From CAIYZT01 sp052387855 (lineage in GTDB: Bacteria > Pseudomonadota > Alphaproteobacteria > Rhodobacterales > Rhodobacteraceae): a DNA stretch of 64,000 nt. Where the stretch lies: positions 1 through 64,000 of the forward strand of contig JBQTIT010000051.1 of NCBI GenBank assembly GCA_052387855.1, in the 5' to 3' direction. Position numbers and translations under genes: made by a program. Below the pieces are notes generated by a model, which saw nothing but the letters and a program-made list of their open reading frames with translations, had not been told where the DNA came from and did no database searches. Each line of letters starts with the position of its first letter. The stretch's first letter is position 1. Shown piece by piece: positions 44,809 to 52,398 of this stretch.

Positions 44809-46260
44809 ATGACCACCATCATCCGCAACGGCACCATCGTCACCGCCGACCTCACCACCAAGGCCGATGTCCGCATCGAGGGTGGCGTGATCACCGAGAT
44901 CGGCCCGAACCTGCGCGGCGGCGCCGAGCTTGACGCCACCGGCTGCTATGTCATGCCCGGCGGGATCGACCCGCATACGCATCTGGAGATGCCCTTCATG
45001 GGCACATACTCCAGCGATGACTTTGAATCCGGCACCCGCGCGGCCCTTAGTGGCGGCACGACGATGGTGGTCGACTTCGTCCTGCCGGGGCAGGGGCAGG
45101 GGCTGATGGATGCGGCCCAGATGTGGCACAACAAATCCACCCGCGCCAATTGCGACTATTCCTATCACATGGCCATCACCTGGTGGGGCCAGAAGGTGTG
45201 GGAGGATATGGAGGCCTCGGTCAAGGCCGGCATGACCTCCTTCAAGCACTTCATGGCCTACAAGGGCGCGCTCATGGTCAATGACGATGAGATGTACCAG
45301 TCCTTTCGCCGGGTGGGGGACCTTGGCGGTCTGGCCATGGTCCATGCCGAGAACGGCGATGTCGTGGCCGAACTGACCGCCAGGCTGATCGCCGAGGGCA
45401 ACACCGGCCCCGAAGCCCACGCCTATTCGCGCCCGCCGCAGGTCGAGGGCGAGGCGACCAACCGCGCCATCATGATCGCCGACATGGCCGGCGTGCCGCT
45501 TTACGTCGTCCACACCTCTTGCGAAGAGGCGCACGAGGCGATCCGCCGGGCGCGCCAGCAGGGCAAGCGTGTCTGGGGCGAGCCCTTGATCCAGCACCTG
45601 ACGCTGGACGAGAGCGAATATTTCCACCCCGACTGGGACCATGCCGCGCGGCGGGTGATGTCGCCGCCCTTCCGCGACAGAAAGCACCAGGACAGCCTTT
45701 GGGCCGGGCTTCAATCGGGTAGCCTGTCCGTGGTGGCGACGGACCACTGCGCCTTTACCACCGAACAGAAAAGGTTCGGGCTGAAAAGCTTTGCCCAGAT
45801 TCCCAACGGGACGGGGGGGCTGGAGGACCGGATGCCGATGCTCTGGACAACCGGCGTGAACACCGGGCGGCTGACGATGAACGAATTTGTCGCCGTCACC
45901 TCGACCAACATCGCCAAGATCCTGAACTGCTACCCGAAAAAGGGCGCGGTTCTGGTGGGGGCCGATGCCGACCTGGTGGTGTGGGATCCGGAGCGGGAAA
46001 AGACCATCACCGCCGGCGCGCAGCAATCTGCCATCGATTACAACGTGTTCGAGGGCAAGCGGGTCAAGGGCCTGCCGCGCTATACCCTGACGCGGGGGCA
46101 GGTCGCGGTGACCGAAGGCGCGGTGACGACGCACGAAGGCCACGGCCGCTTTGTCGGCCGCGAGGCGCGCCCGGCGGTGAACCGCGCGCTGAGCGCCTGG
46201 AAAGACCTGACCGCCCCGCGCCCGGTGGCGCGGACCGGCGTGCCGGCGACGGGGGTTTGA
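44809..46260 (+). CDS. hydA: Dihydropyrimidinase (D-hydantoinase)
   Basis: Opens 5,6-dihydrouracil/-thymine (also hydantoins) to N-carbamoyl-beta-amino acids, second step of the pathway. 483 aa. Binuclear zinc site: GIDPHTHLEMP, carbamylated Lys in TSFKHFMAYKG, HAENGD, YVVHTSCEEA and the catalytic Asp in VVATDHCAFT. C-terminal NAAKILNCYP-type motif present as NIAKILNCYPKKG. The start at 44809 follows GGAGGG. Its stop overlaps the ABC ATPase start (TGATG). Confidence 0.96.
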   Translation: MTTIIRNGTIVTADLTTKADVRIEGGVITEIGPNLRGGAELDATGCYVMPGGIDPHTHLEMPFMGTYSSDDFESGTRAALSGGTTMVVDFVLPGQGQGLMDAAQMWHNKSTRANCDYSYHMAITWWGQKVWEDMEASVKAGMTSFKHFMAYKGALMVNDDEMYQSFRRVGDLGGLAMVHAENGDVVAELTARLIAEGNTGPEAHAYSRPPQVEGEATNRAIMIADMAGVPLYVVHTSCEEAHEAIRRARQQGKRVWGEPLIQHLTLDESEYFHPDWDHAARRVMSPPFRDRKHQDSLWAGLQSGSLSVVATDHCAFTTEQKRFGLKSFAQIPNGTGGLEDRMPMLWTTGVNTGRLTMNEFVAVTSTNIAKILNCYPKKGAVLVGADADLVVWDPEREKTITAGAQQSAIDYNVFEGKRVKGLPRYTLTRGQVAVTEGAVTTHEGHGRFVGREARPAVNRALSAWKDLTAPRPVARTGVPATGV

Positions 46261-47054
46261 TGCGCGACACCGCCGCCCCCCAGCCCGTCATCGAGGCCAA
46301 GGGCCTGAACCTGGTGTTCGACACCGGCGACGGGCCCGTCCATGCGCTGAAGGATGTCGACCTGACCATCGGCAAGGGCGAGTTCGTGTCGTTCATCGGC
46401 CCCTCGGGCTGCGGCAAGACCACCTTTCTGCGCGCCATCGCGGCGCTGGAGCATCCGACGGGCGGCTCGCTGACCGTCAACGGCATGACGCCCGACCAGG
46501 CGCGGCAGGCGCGGGCCTATGGCTATGTGTTTCAGGCGGCGGGGCTTTACCCCTGGCGCACGATTGCCGGCAACGTCCGGCTGCCGCTTGAAATCATGGG
46601 TTTTTCCAGGGCCGAACAGGACAGCCGCGTGGCCCGCGTGCTGGAGTTGGTGGAGCTGTCGGGCTTTGGCAGGAAATTCCCCTGGCAGCTTTCGGGCGGC
46701 ATGCAGCAGCGCGCCTCGATCGCGCGCGCGCTGGCCTTTGACGCCGACATCCTCTTGATGGACGAGCCCTTTGGCGCGCTGGACGAGATCGTCCGCGACC
46801 GGCTGAACGAGGAGGTGCTGAAGCTCTGGGCGCGGACGGGCAAGACCATCGGCTTTGTCACCCATTCGATCCCCGAGGCGGTGTACCTGTCGACCCGGAT
46901 CGTGGTGATGTCCCCCCGCCCGGGGCGGATCACCGACGTGATCGACAGCCCCCTGCCGCGCGAGCGCCCGCTTGAGATCCGCGACAGCCCGGCGTTCATC
47001 GAGATCGCGCAGCGGGTGCGCGAGGGGCTGAGGGCGGGGCATGCGGATGACTGA
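46260..47054 (+). CDS. ABC transporter ATP-binding protein (SsuB/TauB/ThiZ type)
   Basis: ATPase of the importer encoded by the following genes, 264 aa. Walker A IGPSGCGKTTF, Q-loop VFQAAGLYPWRT, signature LSGGMQQRASIARAL, Walker B ILLMDEPFGALDE, H-loop FVTHSIPEAVYLS. The subfamily imports nitrate, sulfonates, taurine or thiamine precursors; next to pyrimidine enzymes a pyrimidine or hydantoin is the likely cargo. TGATG overlap with hydA. Confidence 0.93.
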   Translation: MRDTAAPQPVIEAKGLNLVFDTGDGPVHALKDVDLTIGKGEFVSFIGPSGCGKTTFLRAIAALEHPTGGSLTVNGMTPDQARQARAYGYVFQAAGLYPWRTIAGNVRLPLEIMGFSRAEQDSRVARVLELVELSGFGRKFPWQLSGGMQQRASIARALAFDADILLMDEPFGALDEIVRDRLNEEVLKLWARTGKTIGFVTHSIPEAVYLSTRIVVMSPRPGRITDVIDSPLPRERPLEIRDSPAFIEIAQRVREGLRAGHADD

Positions 47055-47077
47055 TCGCGCGCCTTGCCTCACCCAGG

Positions 47078-47120
47078 GCGGGGGGCTGCCTGCCCCCCGC
47101 GCGGCAATGGGCATTGCCGC
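47078..47120 (+). promoter_or_regulatory. Double hairpin between ATPase and SMR genes
   Basis: Two perfect stems in succession: GCGGGGGGC/GCCCCCCGC (47078-47100, 5-nt loop) and GCGGCAATG/CATTGCCGC (47101-47120, 2-nt loop). They are followed by CCCCGGGGATATTTGGGC, a sequence type frequent before Rhodobacteraceae genes. This could attenuate transcription from hydA/ATPase into the permease genes or mark a new promoter. Confidence 0.5.
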
Positions 47121-47162
47121 CTCCCCCCGGGGATATTTGGGCACAGAGGATGGGGGCGAAAG

Positions 47163-47495
47163 GTGAGCGCGACCTACCTTTGGCTCATCTGTTCGACGGC
47201 GGTCTTCATGGCGGCCAATACGGTGCTCAAGCGTTTCGCCGAAGGGGCGGGGCTGTGGGTGCTGGCCCTGGCGCTGGTGCTGTTCTCGGTCGGCAACACG
47301 CTGATGGTGCAGGTCATGCGCGGCGAGGGGCTGGGCGTGGCCATCGTGCTGTCGGCGATCTTTCAGATGGTGGCGATCACGCTGCTGGCGGCGGTGGTCT
47401 TTGGCGAGCGCCTGGCGCCGATGCAATGGGCCGGGCTGGCGCTGGGGATCGTGGCGGTGACGATGATCGCCTGGCCAAGGGGGGCGGGGGCATGA
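47163..47495 (+). CDS. Small multidrug-resistance/EmrE-like membrane protein
   Basis: 110 aa, four hydrophobic helices (YLWLICSTAVFMAANTVL; GLWVLALALVLFSVGNTLM; VAIVLSAIFQMVAITLLAAV; WAGLALGIVAVTMIAW), matching the SMR/DMT short-protein size. It lacks the obvious membrane Glu14 of EmrE in the first helix, so drug export is doubtful; it may be a lipid- or metabolite-transport relative. GTG start at 47163 (AAAGGTGAGC). Overlaps the following permease start by 4 bp, so it belongs to the ABC operon. Confidence 0.75.
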   Translation: MSATYLWLICSTAVFMAANTVLKRFAEGAGLWVLALALVLFSVGNTLMVQVMRGEGLGVAIVLSAIFQMVAITLLAAVVFGERLAPMQWAGLALGIVAVTMIAWPRGAGA

Positions 47496-48359
47496 GGCAT
47501 CTGGTGCCGGTCCTGACGGTGCTTCTGGCGATCACGCTTTTGTGGTATGGCGCGGCGGTGCGGCTGAACAGCCCCTGGGAGCAGGACCAGGCCGCGCGGG
47601 CCGGGGTGCCGGCACCGGGGGGGGGCGGCGCTTGTGGCGCTGACGCTGAACCAGGAGCGCCCGGTGCTGCCGGCGCCGCATCAGGTGATCGGCGAGCTGG
47701 TGAAATCCACCCTTGGCATGGCCCCCACATCCAAGCGTTCGCTGGTGTTTCACGGTTGGGTCACGCTTTCGGCGACGCTTCTGGGCTTTGCCATGGGCAC
47801 GGGTCTGGGCATACTTCTGGCCGTCGGGATCCTGCACAACCGCGCGATGGACATGAGCGTGATGCCCTTTGCCATCGCCAGTCAGACCATCCCGATCCTG
47901 GCCATCGCGCCGATGATCATCGTGGTGCTGAACTCGGTCGGGTTGCAGGGGCTGGTGCCCAAGGCGATCATCTCGGCCTATCTGTCGTTCTTTCCGGTGG
48001 TGGTGGGCATGGTCAAGGGGCTGCGCAGCCCCGAGCAGATGCAGCTTGACCTGCTGTCCACCTACAATGCCTCGGCCGCTTCGGTGTTCTGGAAGCTGCG
48101 GCTGCCCTCGTCGCTGCCCTATCTTTTCACCTCGCTGAAGGTCGGCATGGCGGCGAGCCTGGTCGGCGCGATCGTGGGCGAGCTGCCGACCGGGGCGGTG
48201 GCGGGCCTGGGGGCGCGGCTCCTGAGCGGGTCCTATTACGGGCAGACGGTGCAGATCTGGGCGGCGCTCTTTGCCGCGGCCATCGTGGCGGCCGGCATGG
48301 TGATGCTGATCGGCCTTGCAGAGCGCGGCGTGCTGCGCCGGATGGGGATGGCGCGATGA
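47492..48359 (+). CDS. ABC transporter permease (SsuC-like), frameshifted in a G9 tract
   Basis: Inner-membrane permease of the pyrimidine-region importer. The N-terminal part, MRHLVPVLTVLLAITLLWYG...NSPWEQDQAARAGVPAPG, is in one frame. After nine G (47617-47625) the protein continues in the next frame as AALVALTLNQERPVLP and on through five helices and the EAA loop (NASAASVFWKLRLPSSLPYLF) to the stop at 48359. Eight G would give a single 288-codon gene. Sequencing error in the homopolymer is likely; a true mutation would disable import. 4-bp overlaps at both ends. Confidence 0.85.
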
Positions 48360-49201
48360 GCTGGGTTCTTCTGGCACTGGCGGTCTGGGCGGCGGGGTGG
48401 TGGATCAACGCCCGCATCGCCGCCTCGCCCCTGGCCGGGCGGCGCGGCGGGCGGATCGCGGTGCCGGTGGTCTTTGGGCTGACGGTGCTGGTGCTGTGGG
48501 AGGGTCTGGTGCGCGGGCTTGGCGTCTCGCCCGTCATCCTGCCGCCACCCTCGGACGTGGCGCTGCGCTTTGCCGGCGCGCTGCCGGTCCTGTGGAAGGA
48601 CTTCGTGCAGACGGCGCTGAAGGGGGCGCTGTCGGGCTATGCCATCGGCTGCGGCGCGGCCTTTCTGACCGCCATCGCCATCGACCGCAGCCCGTTTCTG
48701 CAGCGCGGCCTCTTGCCGGTGGGCAATTTCGTCGCCGCCCTGCCCATCGTCGGTGTCGCGCCGATCATGGTGATGTGGTTCGGCTTTGACTGGCACTCCA
48801 AGGCGGCGGTCGTGGTCGTGATGGTGTTCTTTCCGATGCTGGTGAACACGATCTCGGGGCTTGGGGCCTCGGACGCGATGCAGCGCGACCTGATGGCCAC
48901 CTGGTCGGCCAGCTATTGGCAGACGCTGGTCAAGCTGCGCCTGCCGGCGGCCATGCCCTTTGTTTTCAACGGGCTCAAGATTTCATCGACCCTGGCGCTG
49001 ATCGGGGCCATCGTGGCCGAATTCTTCGGCAGCCCGACACTTGGCATGGGGTTCAGGATCACCGCCTCGATCGGCCAGCTTGCGCTGGACATGATCTGGG
49101 CTGAAATCGTGGTGGCGGCGATCGCCGGCTCGGCTTTTTACGGGCTGGTCGCCATGGTGGAAAAGAGGGTGACCTTCTGGCACCCGTCGCAACGGCATTG
49201 A
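48356..49201 (+). CDS. ABC transporter permease (SsuC/ThiX-like)
   Basis: Second permease, 281 aa, about seven helices. EAA loop reads MATWSASYWQTLVKLRLPAAMPFVFNGLK (in part), and the N-terminal VILPPPSDVALRF is typical of the sulfonate/nitrate/thiamine-precursor group. It overlaps the frameshifted permease by 4 bp; two different permeases would make a heterodimeric channel. Confidence 0.92.
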   Translation: MSWVLLALAVWAAGWWINARIAASPLAGRRGGRIAVPVVFGLTVLVLWEGLVRGLGVSPVILPPPSDVALRFAGALPVLWKDFVQTALKGALSGYAIGCGAAFLTAIAIDRSPFLQRGLLPVGNFVAALPIVGVAPIMVMWFGFDWHSKAAVVVVMVFFPMLVNTISGLGASDAMQRDLMATWSASYWQTLVKLRLPAAMPFVFNGLKISSTLALIGAIVAEFFGSPTLGMGFRITASIGQLALDMIWAEIVVAAIAGSAFYGLVAMVEKRVTFWHPSQRH

Positions 49202-49247
49202 CTGCGGTACCAACAGGGGCAAATGCCCCGCAACATGGGAGTTGAAG

Positions 49248-50228
49248 ATGAAGAAGTTCCTGACAACTGCGCTGCTCATGGCCTCGGCCGGCGGCGCGCA
49301 GGCGGCCGATGACGTAACCTTGCAACTGAAATGGGTCACGCAGGCCCAGTTCGCCGGCTACTACGTGGCCCAGGCGCAGGGGTTTTATGAAGAAGAGGGT
49401 CTGAACGTCACCATCCTGCCCGGCGGACCCGACGTGGCCCCGACCCAGGTGATCGCCGGCGGCGGCGCCGATGTGGTGATCGACTGGATGCCCTCGGCCC
49501 TGGCCGCGCGCGAAAAGGGTCTGGCGCTGGTCAACATCGCACAGCCGTTCAAATCCTCGGGCATGATGCTGACCTGCCGCAAGGACAGCGGCGTGGCCAG
49601 CCCGGCTGACTTTGCCGGCAAGACGCTGGGCGTCTGGTTCGGCGGCAACGAATACCCGTTCCTGAACTGGATGAACAAGCTGGGCCTGCCGACCGACGGC
49701 TCGGCCGGCGGGGTGACGGTGCTCAAGCAGGGCTTCAACGTCGATCCGCTGTTGCAGGGGCAGGCGGCCTGCGTGTCGACCATGACCTACAACGAATACT
49801 GGCAGGTCATCGACGCCGGCCTGTCGCCCGACGACCTGGTGGTCTTCAAGTACGAGGACGAGGGTGTGGCGACGCTTGAGGACGGGCTTTACGTCATGGA
49901 GGCGAACCTGGCCGACCCGGCGTTCGAGGACAAGATGGTGCGCTTCGTTCGCGCCTCGATGAAGGGCTGGAAGTGGGCGGAAGAAAACGCCGAAGCCGCC
50001 GCGATGATCGTGCTGGACAACGACGCCACCGGCGCCCAGACCGAAGCGCATCAAAAGCGCATGATGGGCGAGATCGCCAAGCTGACCGCCGGATCGAACG
50101 GCGCGCTGGTCGAGGATGACTACAAGCGCACCGTCGCCGCGCTGATGTCGGGCGGTTCCGATCCGGTGATCACCGCCGAGCCGGTGGGCGCCTGGACGCA
50201 CCAGATCACGGACAAGGCCCTGCAATAG
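49248..50228 (+). CDS. ABC transporter substrate-binding protein (NMT1/THI5-like)
   Basis: Periplasmic binding protein, 326 aa; signal peptide KKFLTTALLMASAGGAQAAD with cleavage after AQA. NMT1/THI5-like: VTLQLKWVTQAQFAGYYVAQ, GFYEEEGLNVTILPGGPD and GADVVIDWMPSALAARE. This family binds pyrimidine precursors (formylaminopyrimidine, hydroxymethylpyrimidine), consistent with a pyrimidine-type ligand here. Start ATG at 49248 behind GGGAG. Last gene of the operon, followed by a strong terminator. Confidence 0.93.
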   Translation: MKKFLTTALLMASAGGAQAADDVTLQLKWVTQAQFAGYYVAQAQGFYEEEGLNVTILPGGPDVAPTQVIAGGGADVVIDWMPSALAAREKGLALVNIAQPFKSSGMMLTCRKDSGVASPADFAGKTLGVWFGGNEYPFLNWMNKLGLPTDGSAGGVTVLKQGFNVDPLLQGQAACVSTMTYNEYWQVIDAGLSPDDLVVFKYEDEGVATLEDGLYVMEANLADPAFEDKMVRFVRASMKGWKWAEENAEAAAMIVLDNDATGAQTEAHQKRMMGEIAKLTAGSNGALVEDDYKRTVAALMSGGSDPVITAEPVGAWTHQITDKALQ

Positions 50229-50247
50229 ACGGCAGCAAGGCCGATGG

Positions 50248-50271
50248 GGCGCCCGGGGCAACCCGGGCGCC
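50248..50271 (+). terminator. Rho-independent terminator of the pyrimidine importer operon
   Basis: GGCGCCCGGG-GCAA-CCCGGGCGCC: perfect 10-bp stem with a GCAA tetraloop, followed by GCTTTCGTTT, 20 bp after the binding-protein stop. Confidence 0.88.
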
Positions 50272-50320
50272 GCTTTCGTTTGCGGGGGGCACCGCAGATT
50301 TCCCTTGGCCCCGGCCGCGC

Positions 50321-50340
50321 TGTCAGTCAATTTGCTGACA
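50321..50340. promoter_or_regulatory. Palindromic operator candidate upstream of the PccR/RamB-like gene
   Basis: TGTCAG and CTGACA arms flank TCAATTTG 10 bp before the regulator's start codon. The related Rhodobacter regulator PccR is reported to recognise TTTGCAAA-type sites; the ATTTG core here is only partly similar, so recognition by the gene's own product is an inference. Confidence 0.45.
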
Positions 50341-50350
50341 GGAGCGCCCG

Positions 50351-51640
50351 ATGCAGATCCACACCCTTTCCGGAACCCGGCTGCGCGAAAAGCGCCTGTC
50401 GCTCGGGGTCAAGCAGGCCGATCTGGCGGTCCTGGCCGGGATCTCGGCGTCCTATCTGAACCTGATCGAGCACAACCGGCGCCGCATCGCGCCCGCGATC
50501 CTGTCGCGGCTGGCCCGCGCGCTGGGGGCGGACGAGGCGCAGTTTCAAGAGGGCGCGGGCTCGGCCCTGGTGGACGATCTGCGCGCCGCCGCCGCCGATT
50601 TCGCCGAGCGCGGCGCCGAGGTCGACCGGGTGGAGGAATTCGCCGGCCGCTATCCGGGCTGGGCGGGGCTGCTGGCGGCGGTGCATCAGCGCGGGCTGGG
50701 GCTGAACCGGGCGGTCGAGGCGTTGAACGACCGGCTGGGGCACGACCCGCACCTGTCGGCCGCGCTGCACGAGATGCTGTCGGTCGTCTCTTCGGTGGCC
50801 TCGACGGCGGCGATCCTGGCCGAGACGCCCGACATCGATCCCGAATGGCGGGAGCGTTTCCTGGTCAACCTGAACACCGACGGCCAGCGCCTGTCGGAAA
50901 GCGCCGAGACGCTGGTGGCCTTTCTGGACACCGCCGCCTCGCCGCAGACGGCCGACCCGGTCGCGCCGCAGCAAGAGCTGGAATCCTGGCTGGCCCGGCG
51001 CGGCTGGGACCTGGGCGCTGTCGAGACGCCCGGGGGCCGCGCCCTGCTGGACGCCGAGATCGCCGATTTGCCCGGCAGCGCGGTGCGCAGGCTGGCGGCC
51101 GAATTTCTGGACCGCGCCGCGCAGGATGCCGCGCGCCTGCCGATGGCACGGCTTGCCGCCGCGGTGGGCAGCCAAGGCCTTGACCCGATCCGGCTGGCGC
51201 AGGCCCTGGGTGTGCCGGTGATGCAGGTCTTTCGCCAGCTTGCGCTGATGCCGGGGGGGCAAGCGGGGCTGGTGCTGTGCGACGGCTCGGGCACGCTGAC
51301 CTTTCAGCGGCCGGTTCCCGGCTTTGCCATGCCGCGACTGGGGTCCTGCTGCCCGCTCTGGCCGCTCTTTGCCGCGCTGTCGCGGCCGATGGCGCCGGTC
51401 GCGGCGCTGGTCGAGACGCCGGCCTCGCGGCGGTTGCGCGTGCTGGCCTATTGCGAGGTCACCTCGCCCGAGGGCTTCGGGGGGCCGGAACTGCGCACGG
51501 CGGCGATGCTGGTCCTGCCGCCGCCACCCGGGGCGCCGCCGCAGGGCGCGCCGCTGCGGGTCGGTCCGACCTGCCGGATCTGCCCAAGGGCCGCCTGCGC
51601 CGCCCGGCGCGAGCCCTCGATCGTCTCGCTGCGGGAGTGA
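50351..51640 (+). CDS. XRE/ScfR-family regulator (PccR/RamB-like)
   Basis: Short-chain acyl-CoA metabolism regulator, 429 aa. N-terminal XRE helix-turn-helix (LREKRLSLGVKQADLAVLAG, ISASYLNLIEHNRR). The C-terminal domain ends RVGPTCRICPRAACAARREPS, the Cys signature of the ScfR group (RamB, MccR, PccR of Rhodobacter). Such proteins sense propionyl-CoA or acetyl-CoA state. This copy has no target gene adjacent; the autoregulatory zone would be TGTCAGTCAATTTGCTGACA at 50321-50340, a palindrome just upstream of the start. It is followed by the sensor-kinase locus on the same strand. Confidence 0.9.
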   Translation: MQIHTLSGTRLREKRLSLGVKQADLAVLAGISASYLNLIEHNRRRIAPAILSRLARALGADEAQFQEGAGSALVDDLRAAAADFAERGAEVDRVEEFAGRYPGWAGLLAAVHQRGLGLNRAVEALNDRLGHDPHLSAALHEMLSVVSSVASTAAILAETPDIDPEWRERFLVNLNTDGQRLSESAETLVAFLDTAASPQTADPVAPQQELESWLARRGWDLGAVETPGGRALLDAEIADLPGSAVRRLAAEFLDRAAQDAARLPMARLAAAVGSQGLDPIRLAQALGVPVMQVFRQLALMPGGQAGLVLCDGSGTLTFQRPVPGFAMPRLGSCCPLWPLFAALSRPMAPVAALVETPASRRLRVLAYCEVTSPEGFGGPELRTAAMLVLPPPPGAPPQGAPLRVGPTCRICPRAACAARREPSIVSLRE

Positions 51641-51694
51641 GCGTTTGACAGGGCCCGGATTTGCCCCGACAGTCTGGCCTCAGGGGAGGGGCAG

Positions 51695-52072
51695 ATGGCT
51701 GGCCGCGTGCTGTTGATCGAGGATGAGGCCGGTATCGCCGAGGCGATCCGCTTTCTGCTGACCCGCGACGGGCACGAGGTGATCCATCACGCCGAGGGCA
51801 CCGGCGCCATGGAGATCCTGCGCCGGGTCGGGGCCGATCTGGTCATCCTAGATGTCATGCTGCCGGGCCGGTCGGGGTTTGACATCCTGGCAGAGCTGCG
51901 CGCCGATCCGGCCTGTCAGGCGCTGCCGGTCATCCTGTTGACCGCCAAGGGCCAGGAGGCGGACCGCGCCACCGCCCGCTCGGCCGGGGCCTCGGTCTAC
52001 ATGACCAAACCCTTTGCCAACGCCGAGATTCGCGCCGCGGTTCGCGATCTTCTGGCCGGGGCCGGGCGATGA
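51695..52072 (+). CDS. Single-domain response regulator
   Basis: 125-aa receiver with no output domain. Acidic pocket IEDEAG, phospho-acceptor Asp53 in LVILDVMLPGRSGFD, Thr in LLTAKGQ, Lys in TKPFANAE. Start ATG at 51695 behind GGGGAGGGG. Followed by two mini-genes and the SSF-type sensor kinase, its probable partner. Confidence 0.92.
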   Translation: MAGRVLLIEDEAGIAEAIRFLLTRDGHEVIHHAEGTGAMEILRRVGADLVILDVMLPGRSGFDILAELRADPACQALPVILLTAKGQEADRATARSAGASVYMTKPFANAEIRAAVRDLLAGAGR

Positions 52073-52188
52073 CCGAGCCGAGGCCGCTGTTCCTGGCCAA
52101 GTCGACCTACCGCAGCAGAAGGTTGGCCGACGCGGCGCGGCTCTTGCCGGTGGTCGCGGCCTTTCTGGTGGCGCTGCCCGCGCTGTAG
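52069..52188 (+). CDS. Mini-protein, 39 aa, single hydrophobic helix
   Basis: Starts in a 4-bp overlap (ATGA) with the response-regulator stop. It encodes a basic N-terminus (PRPLFLAKSTYRRRRLADAA) and one hydrophobic segment (LLPVVAAFLVALPAL). Too short for routine gene calling, but the coupling and helix suggest it is real; a comparable short membrane protein seems to precede SSF-type kinases in relatives. Function unknown. Confidence 0.5.
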   Translation: MTEPRPLFLAKSTYRSRRLADAARLLPVVAAFLVALPAL

Positions 52189-52208
52189 TCCGCGCAGGAC
52201 GGGGGGCG

Positions 52209-52397
52209 GTGGGGCTGTCGGGAACCATCGTCTATCTCTTCGCGGTCTGGGCCGGGCTGATCCTGGCCGCGGCGCTGATCGCGCGCGGCCTGTCGGGGCC
52301 AGAGGCCGGCGGCGGTGGCGGCGGCGGGTCGCCCGGGGACCTTGAGCCGGGGCAGGGGCCCGGCCCGGACCCGGCAGAGCGGGGCGAGGGGATCTGA
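52209..52397 (+). CDS. Mini-protein, 62 aa, single membrane helix with Gly-rich tail
   Basis: GTG start at 52209; helix GTIVYLFAVWAGLILAAALIA, then a Gly/Pro/Glu-rich tail (GGGGGGGSPGDLEPGQGP). It ends 1 bp before the SSF-kinase ATG. Small size and position suggest an accessory membrane subunit of the symporter-like sensor; no family recognised. Confidence 0.5.
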   Translation: MGLSGTIVYLFAVWAGLILAAALIARGLSGPEAGGGGGGGSPGDLEPGQGPGPDPAERGEGI

Positions 52398-52398
52398 G

